From positions 35,316,668 through 35,380,667 of the forward strand of contig NC_092569.1 in assembly GCF_037975245.1 (NCBI RefSeq): a DNA stretch of 64,000 nt, read 5' to 3'. Position numbers and translations under genes: made by a program. This document shows positions 1-9,050 of this stretch, piece after piece. The notes beneath the pieces were generated by a model. The model had not been told where the DNA came from and ran no database searches. It saw only the letters and a list, made by a program, of their open reading frames with translations. The stretch comes from Apostichopus japonicus. Taxonomy: Eukaryota > Echinodermata > Holothuroidea > Aspidochirotida > Stichopodidae. Every line of letters starts with the position of its first letter. Position 1 is the stretch's first letter.

Positions 1-1230
1 CATTTTGAAGATCTTTGATACATTCCATAATTTCGTCATCATCGGTGAAATACAAAAACATACAGTGATCATGTATACACCAGCTCTTCCTCATTTTGGA
101 GCGACTACTACACCCTTGAAGAGGGAAATAACGGTCATATAAGAAGATACAAAAGAATAAGTTATAAGTAGAATTAGAATAATTTACTATTAGAACATCA
201 GTCCAAACCACCTGTGGAAGATCCTAATGAAATGACGTTATAGCACTTTGCGTCAATTAACTGTGTAACTTTATAGACCTATTTCTTCTATAGGTGTATA
301 AGCAGCAGAGGCGTCAATCATAGGGAGGGGGCAGGGGGACAAGGGACACGTGCCCACTTCTTAAGAGTGGAGACAGGTTTGGTAACTGATTCGCGTATGC
401 GCTGGGGTATCATTCAGGCTCATAATGACTCGTGTATCCCACAAAGGGAGCTTAAACATTGTGCTACGTGAGATTTGTATGTTATTAATTTTAAATTCTC
501 ATCTGCTCGACCACCAGATGAAAAATAGAGTTTGCGAAATGTTCATATCATTTCTTCTGATATCATTAGCCAGCAGTTTGCAACCTTAAGATTCTAGGCA
601 CGTGCTGTATGAATGACGTTCAAAAAGGACACAAGGTTTAGTTTAACCGCTCATCACGTTTATGCACAATAAATGCACAATAAATGTAGATAGCTCCTAA
701 GATTTAACCTGCGTGAACAATGTAGCAGTCTAATGTGAAACTACGGTTCATAAATATATTTATCACGTCTATGTGTCAGACAATGTAGGCCTATCAGGTT
801 TATTGCTGGCCCCTATATCAGTGCCCCAATGTTTTAACTAAGAATATTGAGGCACTCAGTCCCCTTCACGGCCCACTCACTGAGCACAAATACCCCTCCC
901 ATCCCTCCCAAGTAGGTCCCTTTTCGGCATATAAAACAATTAATGATAACACAAATTTAACAATTAATTTACACCAAATTTCCCCAATGGATTCCCCTTA
1001 GCATATATATGGCTACGGCTACCATCAGAATGCCCTACAGCACCCAGCGTGCTTTTATTTCTTCACTTACCTGTGTAAAACAATAAACAACGCAGAGTTT
1101 ACAAAGTAACGTAAAGCCTTCAGTTTTCCTCTACAAAGTGATTTTACCGAATACTTGTTTCCCATTAACCTTTTCTTAAGTGTAATTTAAAAAAATGAGA
1201 TCTCAAAATGTTTAGATGCAATTGACAAGG
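1..1230. repeat. 3' flank of unit A, homologous to 52998-53645 of unit C
   Basis: Position 1 aligns with 52998. About 570 bp (roughly 300-870) are present only in A. No gene supported. The far end of the unit lies outside the window. Confidence 0.55.
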
Positions 1231-1282
1231 CCTGGGAAGTGCCATTTCCGGCAACCTGGGAGGCATATTTGGCAAAGCATTA

Positions 1283-1850
1283 TGGAACGCGAAAAGGAAA
1301 AACATATTTCGTTGTCTAGACTAAGTTTGTTGTTGTCTAAATCTAAGTTGTTGCTGCTGTTCTGATATGCTGTTGCTCAAACTCACGTTGATGTCAAAAC
1401 TTCCGTTGTCTTAACTTACGTGGTTGTCATCCGCGCTGTTCAACATTATTGCTCAACCCCGTAATGTAAAAAATAGGCGTTTCGCACGAAATTAAACAAA
1501 CATCACCAGCGCAGGAGAATGCATGATATGTACCACTACAACTACTAGGCCTACTACTGTTACACCAGGAAATTCCATAAAAACTCACTGGTTACACCTA
1601 GAGCCATATGAGAACTCCAAATACTGCTACTAGTAGACTCAACAATGAAAATACTTCTAAACAGTCTGCACTATACCCAGATATCCTAATTAACGACGTG
1701 CGTATAGTAAGCATATACAGTGCAAATTGAATTTAGTTTGAGAAGAGCTATTCTTTTTAGTTCTTACATAACGTGGTCGAGCAATTGTTGAACAGCGGCG
1801 ATGGCAACAACTTAAGTTTAGACAAATAAGTTTTCCCTTTTCGCGTTCCA
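1283..1850. mobile_element. MITE with TA target duplication (copy A 3' flank)
   Basis: Terminal inverted repeats TGGAACGCGAAAAGG and CTTTTCGCGTTCCA extend further through GTTGTTG/CAACAAC-type words for roughly 80 bp. Flanking TA dinucleotides at 1281-1282 and 1851-1852. No coding capacity. It sits inside an older repeat. An orthologous copy lies at 53700-54240. Confidence 0.7.
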
Positions 1851-1867
1851 TAAAACATTCTTGCTAC

Positions 1868-2338
1868 AGGTGGCATACTCCTATTAGAGTCTATATCAAT
1901 CCGCTCGATTGTTGTCCTTCAGGAAAAGCGCCAAAAAGCAGCGGGAGAACGTCTTTTGTGACCTGTTATCAATCATAATCTATTTTTTTGTGGCTTGCAT
2001 GTTGAAGAGCATGAATGGAAGTACATGTGGTGAGAAAATTGGGTCAATTGAGGCAATTTTAGACCCCTTTAGGTCTCCAGGGAGCAGCGTAGGAAATTTG
2101 TTTACCACTGAGTGAAGAGGTTTGTTTACAAGTGACGAAAACTTCCGGCTCGGATAGCAACAAATCTTCACCGTCATAGTACGGAAAATTGATGGTGCCA
2201 TGAAAGGCCAACTTGTCAGCTATCCGGTGATGGGTAGCGTTTAGCTAGTGAAAACTTCTATCTATAGACTTAGAGACCACATTACTTTTGTGATTTAGTG
2301 TGTAAGTTAATGGGGCTTTCTAATGGGCGTATGCTACC
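1868..2338. mobile_element. Copy-A-specific inverted-repeat insertion
   Basis: Left end AGGTGGCATACTCCTATTAG pairs with right end CTAATGGGCGTATGCTACCT (about 17 of 20). Copy C reads straight through the site (TTGCTACACTCTCG at 54251-54264). The target duplication appears to be TA or TAC. Non-coding MITE of about 470 bp. Confidence 0.55.
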
Positions 2339-2386
2339 TACACTCTCGCCAACTGATGGTGGCGCTCAGATAGTGTCAGGATGGTC

Positions 2387-3129
2387 CAGTGGCGGCGGAA
2401 CCAATGAAAAGTTGAGGGGGCAAATGCATGATAAGCCCCCCCCCCCCCATATTTACCAAGGCTCCGAAACGTGCATCTGCCCATTTTTCAATGCATACTT
2501 GTCGATCTGTCCGATGCACACGTATACTATATATATAGGTGTAATAATTTTAGTAATTGCTGGGGGACCCTCGGCCTGTCCCCTGGCTATAGACCACATT
2601 GTCACCCCAACCGCGTCTTCACGCCCCGTGAAAAGTGTAAGCAGTGAGTGTGAGTACCGGTAAGCGTAACACAACTTCGTCTTAGGCCAAAGATATGCCT
2701 CATTTCAGCCAGTTCTCCAACATCCCCTTACTTAATGGCGGAGCGTCCATATATACAGTCAGGGGCGGATGCCCCCCCCCCCCGACGGACTCAAATGGAC
2801 TGCTGGCGCCCTTTTCAGCTTTTCACTACTTTTTACTTATTCGCGATTATTGACTATTTTATTGCGCTCTCATATACCTATTGACATTTTTCATATTCTG
2901 TTGGTGTAATTTTCCGACAAAATGGCGACGACACCTTTTTATTCTCCGTTAATCTGCAAATTAGCAAGGCCCGGAAAGGGTCATTTCCTGCAATCTAGGG
3001 AGTATCTTTTATCAAAAATTTTCTGTACGCTCCGCGCCAACTTGTGATGGCGCTCCGCTTAGATAGTGTCGAAAGCGCCCCTACAGACCATTCTTGCCCC
3101 CCTGACCAATACCCCTAGCTCCGCCACTG
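2387..3129. mobile_element. Inverted-repeat element with CAGTGGCGG ends
   Basis: Starts CAGTGGCGGCGGAACC and ends AGCTCCGCCACTG, with poly-C tracts inside. Copy C lacks it at the corresponding place (54300). Non-coding. It has internal copies of the older repeat, so it may be composite. Confidence 0.4.
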
Positions 3130-3502
3130 CCCTTACACTCAAAAACGTCTTTGCGAGTACACTACGAGGAATAGCTACTCTCTTAAAACACCAACGAACA
3201 TACAAATTACAATGTTTTTACAGACTTTTAGGTGCAATCTGAGAAATTGCAGGCTTGAGACCCATATTTTAGGGCTAGGTATCCGCAGCATTAAACACTC
3301 GGGAAGTGCCGTTTCCGGCCATCTGGGGGTTTGAAAAAAAAAAAAAAAATTCTTGTACGCTCCGCGCCAACCGATGGTGGCGCTCCGCTCAGATAGTCTC
3401 CACACAGTAGCCCCCCAATAATTTTTCCGTTCCGCCGCGCCTGGGATGGTCCCTTTTCGGAAATGGCCCACCCACTAAAATTTTCTTTAAAAGGCCCTGG
3501 TA

Positions 3503-4891
3503 TAAAATTCATAGTGCTCTTGATTCGGGTGATAATTGTATTGGTGTTTTTTAGACCTTTCCAAAGCATTCGATACCATCATTGATCATTGAATTCTTCA
3601 GAGGAAATTATCACATTACGGTATTAGAGGTCTAGCTCTTTCTCTCTTTTCAAGTTCTTTTTTTTTTAACAGGCAACAGTACGTTTCTTTTTCTGATAAT
3701 CATTCAGTTAAGTCTGGAGTTCTTCAAGGGTCTATATTAGGTCCACTTCCTTTTATAATTAACGTAAATGATATTTGCAACGTCTCTACAAATTGCTCGA
3801 TTGTCCTCTTTTTGCTGATGACACTAATATGTTTTTTCTCTGATAGCAATGAAGAAACTCTTAAAGTAACCATATGTAATGAATTAAATGCGTTTTATGA
3901 TTGGTTTTCTGCTAACGAACTGTCTTTGAATATTGATAAAACAATTTATGTGGTATTTGGAAACTCCTCTAGAAGATTAAATGCTGATTTATATATGCGT
4001 GGTATTTGCCTTAAAAGAGTCGATAATATTAAATTTCTTGGTGTGTATATTGACCCTCAGCTCTCTTGGAAAGTCCATATCAATCATGTTTGTAAACAAG
4101 TTTCTAGAGGTGTAGGTATTTTATCTAAGTTAAAATATTCTTTTCCAAGGAAAATTCTGAGATCTATTTACTATAGTATTATATTTCCTCATCTATCGTA
4201 CTGCTCTTCAGTTTGGTCTGGTACTTTCAATGCTAACCTTAATAAGCTTGTCATTCTCCAAAAACGGGCTGTGAGGCGCATGACGTCTTCAGCTCCACCA
4301 GTCATTTATTCTCCTTAAACGTGCTCAAGTTTACTGATCTCATTTCTTTAAATGTTCTGACGTTTGCTTATCGTGCTATGAACAATCTGCTTCCAATTTG
4401 TTTTGCTACCTTTTGTACAATTAGTCACTTTATTCACAATTATAATACTAGACAAGCTGGTCATTTACGTGCTTCTTTTTGTCTTAATTCAAAGAGCATG
4501 CAAAGCCTCCGTTATCGATCTATTTCTTTGTGGAACAATCTTCCGATCAACTTGAAATCCTATACTTCCGTGGCTTCCTTCAGGCGACATCTGAAAAATT
4601 ACTATGATAGCCTTTATTGATTGTATCCGTTGTAAGGGGTGGGGGTAGGTGGTGGTGGCTGGGCGGGGGTAGTGTTATTTGTCTTATTTGTTAAGGTTAT
4701 CTGTTTTTGGGGGGGGGGGTTCTTTTTTAGGTGTTAAGGTTTTCTATTTTCTTTGATGGGAGTACTCTATTCGATTAAGCCCACAAGGGTTTCTTAGTTT
4801 ACTTCCTTTCACATATTTTATTTATTTGCAGTTATCTTGTCTTGTTCACCTTGTATTATTATGTGTTGAAACAAATAAATCATCATCATCA
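3503..4891 (+). pseudogene. 5'-truncated non-LTR retrotransposon (LINE) reverse transcriptase relic
   Basis: Recognisable reverse transcriptase order: LDLSKAFDTI near 3545, SVKSGVLQGSILGPL near 3705-3755, ADDTNMFFSDSNEE near 3818, FLGVYIDPQLSW near 4035, LSKLKYSF, then SISLWNNLPINLKS and FRRHLKNYY near the end (4620). The frame is broken by a one-base loss in the T run near 3550, a TGA soon after, a shift near 3810 and a stop/shift at about 4315. It ends in an (ATC)n-like tail at 4877-4891. Jockey/CR1-like by these motifs; clade not certain. Confidence 0.8.
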
Positions 4892-5185
4892 ACTTGAAGA
4901 TTTATAGATGTGAGAGCCACCCCCCCCCCCCTTCGCCCCGCCGAAGCTTCATACTACACACATTTAACTATGACTATCTAACTCGAAATCATTTGTGATT
5001 CGTAATTATTAATTTTCCACAAACAAATTAAACATCTCCCAAATTTAGCGATAGTTCCTCTGTTTTCAACATTGCGTTATTTTAAGTTGAATATGTACAT
5101 GAGATTAACAACACCATGTGCAACCACAGAATACGTTGTCATCAGTTGACATGGCTGGTATTAGATGATTTATTTAGGGATGTTG

Positions 5186-5186
<1 letters not shown>

Positions 5187-5238
<52 letters not shown>

Positions 5239-5266
5239 AATATATTTAAATATATATATATATATT
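5187..5266. repeat. (TA)n microsatellite
   Basis: Long TA run with short TTTAAA interruptions in the 3' flank of A. Expanded also in C at 54952-55043 but nearly absent at the equivalent site in B (33731-33741). Confidence 0.85.
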
Positions 5267-5347
5267 TAAAAATGTTACCCTATGTTTTGTGAGTAGTTCA
5301 ACGGCAACCCTGATAATGACTTCATATCCATATATAAGTATTTGAAA

Positions 5348-5722
5348 CAAGGGCGTAGGAACCGGGGGGCTGGGGGGCGCCAGCCCCCCCCCCCCCCGTG
5401 AAAAATATGGGGGGCGGAAGTATCGTTCCGCCCCCCCCCCCCCCGCTCCGCAAGTCAGAAAACCCCTTTTTCATTTCCAAATGAGAAAAAAATCTCATTT
5501 AAAGCACCAAATTGCATCTAAGGCCAGGTGAAAATGCAAAATTCTTTACAAAATGGAGTGGGTGTTGAAGTATGCTATATTGCACCAAATTGCATCTGAG
5601 GCCACCTGGGAATGCAAAAAAAATCCAAAGGGGGAACCCCCTCCCCTTAGACCCCTCCCCCAGGCCGGCCATCAGTCCTCAGCCCCCCCCCCCCCACTCA
5701 AAACTACCTTCCTACGCCACTG
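5348..5722. mobile_element. Non-autonomous hAT-like MITE with 8-bp target duplication
   Basis: Ends CAAGGGCGTAGGAA and TTCCTACGCCACTG are imperfect inverted repeats. The flanking 8-bp duplication ATTTGAAA is exact (5340-5347 and 5723-5730). Copies B (33815-33830) and C (55105-55120) show the uninterrupted site. It contains several poly-C/poly-G runs. An 8-bp duplication is the hAT hallmark. Confidence 0.75.
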
Positions 5723-6226
5723 ATTTGAAATGTGTGTATATGTCCTAGAAACCAAGAATCGTTAGGAATCCACTTGCAGTTGTCCATTTCCAACCAACTA
5801 ATAATACTTGGGGGGGGGAGGGTGAGGGTTGACTACGAGGGATGCAACAAATTAAGGAAAAATGCACAAGTTTACTATGTTTTATTCTTTTGTGAGACTC
5901 ATGCAATAATCAATTTTCAAACTATCAAACAACAGTACGCTGGTTAATATTAATAATTTGACATCAATTTCAATAAATATCTCCTCATTCCCTTTGAAAA
6001 TGAATTATTTAGTCGAATCGTCCCGTTTGTAATTTGTGTTGCATTATACTTCTTCTTTCTTGTCTATGGCACGTCTGGCTGTCCGATGCTCGAAGATTTG
6101 TATCGATCTTTTCTTATTTTTCCTAGTAAAAGCTGCTCTTTTGTGCAATGTTATTTATACAGTGTTTTGTCTACGCAGGCCGTATTTTCATATCTGTGTA
6201 CTGCAATATCTGTGTACTGTGTACTA
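5606..6226. repeat. 621-bp tandem duplication, first unit
   Basis: Runs from inside the hAT-like MITE through gene 3' flank to just past the end of the last FReD exon (TATTTTCATATCTGTGTACT). The second unit follows directly at 6227. Near-identity indicates a recent event. Confidence 0.7.
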
Positions 6227-6830
6227 CTGGGAATGCAAAAACAATCCAAAGGGGAGGGGGAACCCCCTCCCCTTAGACCCCTCCCCAGGCCGGCCATCAG
6301 TCTTCAGCCCCCCCCCCCCACTCAAAACTACCTTCCTACGCCACTGATTTGAAATGTGTGTATATGTCCTAGAAACCAAGAATCGTTAGGAATCCACTTG
6401 CAGTTGTCCATTTCCAACCAACTAATAATACTTGGGGGGGGGGGAGGGTGAGGGTTGACTACGAGGGATGCAACAAATTAAGGAAAAATGCACAAGTTTA
6501 CTATGTTTTATTCTTTTGTGAGACTCATGCAATAATCAATTTTCAAACTATCAAACAACAGTACGCTGGTTAATATTAATAATTTGACATCAATTTCAAT
6601 AAATATCTCCTCATTCCCTTTGAAAATGAATTATTTAGTCGAATCGTCCCGTTTGTAATTTGTGTTGCATTATACTTCTTCTTTCTTGTCTATGGCACGT
6701 CTGGCTGTCCGATGCTCGAAGATTTGTATCGATCTTTTCTTATTTTTCCTAGTAAAAGCTGCTCTTTTGTGCAATGTTATTTATACAGTGTTTTGTCTAC
6801 ACAGGTGTATTTTCATATCTGTGTACTGCA
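6227..6830. repeat. 621-bp tandem duplication, second unit
   Basis: Repeats 5606-6226 with few changes and continues into the broken last-exon copy (6797-7048). Because the junction lies in the MITE, its right part occurs twice (5606-5722 and 6227-6344). Confidence 0.7.
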
Positions 6831-7048
6831 GGCTACATCCATAACTGTTCAAACTATAACTATACCAGAACATGTGCGTTCCTCGAGTAGAGCCGTCGTA
6901 GTCTCCGTTGAGGTGAGAATCAGCGCAATAAGCGCATTTGTCGCTGCCAACGGGAAAATACTCACAATAATAGCTATGACTGGGACAGTAAGACAGACAT
7001 TGAGAAGCAGAATAATAACGTCTACACTCCCATCGATTATATGGCAAT
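6797..7048 (-). pseudogene. Broken spare copy of the last FReD exon downstream of gene A
   Basis: Minus-strand reading gives RWECRRYYSASQC, SYYCEYFPVGSDKC, SHLNGDYDGSTRG, YGCSLQYTDMKI, clearly the 3' two-thirds of the last exon. The 5' part (calcium loop, GAWW, acceptor) is missing. Relative to 34295-34310 and 55565-55580, one base is lost in the last codons, so the normal stop is read through. It lies about 1.7 kb past the stop of gene A and resembles the B and C exons more than the A exon. Confidence 0.8.
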
Positions 7049-8400
7049 CAACCCATGGTACAGCTATGCTACTTCTGAGGATTCCATGTTGATGGAACTA
7101 ATATAAACTCATGGCAACAGTTTGTCAAGTTTGCTGGAACGAGATAGGACTGATATGACAGCGCCCTCTGTTAGTTTTGTTTGCGACTGGATAGTCCCTT
7201 TGTTATTGAACACATTCAAGACAAAGTTGTCAAACTGAGAAAAAATCTTAATATGTTTTTTTTTTCTTCAAATTGACCAATTTACAGACTTAACAAACGA
7301 TTCAAATTAATTCCATCTATTTATTAATGTTTATGTACTTATAATGATCCTATAATTCTCAGTATTCTCATCTGAGTACTGTTTGCTAACACTTAACGTA
7401 AATTTCCAAACTTTATTACAGTATTGTATTAATATTTGGAGATGTTAGTGGTAAGATAACACCGTCTTTCATATTTGCTACAATTTAGAGGGTAAACTTA
7501 GAAAGTAACTTTATAATTCAGTTTTTTGTCTCACTGAAGACGTATTGTTTAATTAACAATATCAATAATTACCTACATTATGTGTAGCACATTATATTAA
7601 GAACCTCACAGCTTACTTAAGCAACACGAAGGTCCCGTGCTAGATTTATTTAAGACTGTTTACCAAAGGAAGCTTAGAACAAAGTTTACAAGATTTCTAA
7701 TAAATCAAGTCAAAATAGCGGATGCGACTTTTTAGTACTAAAGGTATTTTGAGTTTGCTATTTTCCGTAAAGAAAAGCAATGCAATTAGTAGATTGTTTG
7801 TGAACTTAGGAACACGTGTTATTGCATTTTTGATTTTAAATAAAATGGGCTATTTTCCTAGCGAAAGGACTGTTTACTCGGCAGAGGGTTGTAAAAATAC
7901 AAACCACTGTGCACATGATTTTCCATTTAATGGGACTTGTTTCAGAAATAATGAGCTCCCCGCCCCCCCCCCCCCCCCATAAAAACAAACACGTCACAAA
8001 CAGGAGAGAAAAGAAATTATTTGTATGATATAATGATAAATTATACTGATTATATTATTAATGACAACGCTAAGCAAAATGTTTTGGACAGGAATCGAGG
8101 AGCGGAGGGGGGGGGGGGGTATTTGGTAGAAGCTGTAATGGGTAGAAAAATAAAGTTAAGCAGAAGAAGATAAGTATTACTTTTACAGTGTCATCATTAT
8201 ATGAGTATCAACTTCATGAGATTACAAACAAGAAAAGAAAAATTCAGAATGTTCGTAACAGAATAAATGTTTACTAAATGTGTTGTGTCATAGAAACCAA
8301 GTATCTTTACGTTTACACTTTCACGCAATTGTATATTCCAACAACAACATTTTTTTTGGGGGGGGGGGGTGGCAGTGACTACGAGGGATATGAAACATTA
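7049..8400. other. Region between the broken last exon and the gene A 3' UTR
   Basis: No gene supported. Poly-C near 7965 and poly-G near 8107 and 8345. From about 8235 it matches the left edge of unit B. Confidence 0.4.
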
Positions 8401-8430
8401 AAGAAAATGGAAAAGTTTACTTTAAGTATT

Positions 8431-8442
8431 TTTATTTTTATT
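8431..8442 (-). promoter_or_regulatory. Candidate poly(A) signals of gene A
   Basis: Two AATAAA hexamers on the minus strand about 270-280 nt after the stop. Copies B and C have AATAAA at nearly the same distance (about 290 nt), so the position is conserved although the surrounding 3' UTR has diverged. Confidence 0.5.
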
Positions 8443-8712
8443 CGTTTGTAGAACTCGTACAATAATAAGTTTGCAAACTATCAAACACCAGTTTAACATT
8501 AATAACTTGACATCAATTTCAATTAATATCTTCTCATTCCATTAAAATGAACTATTTGTCGATTCGCTCTGTTTGTCATTTTTGTTGCATTTACTTCTTC
8601 GTTCTTGTCTATGGCACGTCCAGCTGTCCGACGCTCTAAGATATGTATGGATCTGTTCTTACTCTCTAAGTAAAGCCTGCTCGTTTGATAAGTTATTTGT
8701 TCTGTGTTTTAT

Positions 8713-9050
8713 CTATACCGGCCGTATTTTCATCTCTGTGTATTGTATACCACAATCGTTTCCACTAAGATAATCCCAGTAGATGTTCGTTCCTCGAGTA
8801 GAGCCGTCGTAGTCTCCGTTGAGGTGAGAATAAGCGCATTTAGCGCATTTGTCGCTGCCATCAGGAAAATATTCACAATAATAACTATACTGACAATAAG
8901 ACCGACGATAAGAATAATTACAGTGATAATAACGATAGAACCACCAGGCTCCTCTGTGTCTCTCAGCACAGTCGAAGGTACTCCATCCATCGTTGTCCCG
9001 GTCTTTTGTACTGAATTGTTTATTGTTGCTACCAGACAAAGCATTATAAC
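8713..9050 (-). CDS. Gene A exon 11: P-subdomain of FReD-2 with Cys/Tyr-rich insert, stop
   Basis: 338 nt, entering in phase 1 and ending TAG at 8715-8713. It contains the calcium-loop signature QFSTKDRDNDGW, CAERHRGAWW, HLNGDYDGSTRG and the terminal MKIRPV. Between GAWW and HLNG lies an insert of about 30 residues rich in Tyr and Cys (for example NYSYRRSYCQYSYYC), absent from ordinary FReDs. This insert differs strongly in copies B and C. Confidence 0.85.

Noticed and set aside
2298-2663. Open frame of 121 codons on the plus strand
   Set aside because: It runs across MITE ends and a poly-C tract (Pro run) with no domain resemblance; it is repeat-derived.
6036-6352. Open frames starting MLHYTSSFL (also at 6662 and 34158)
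   Set aside because: They are antisense to the 3' UTR of the fibrinogen-like genes and recur only because that flank is duplicated; they end in transposon sequence.
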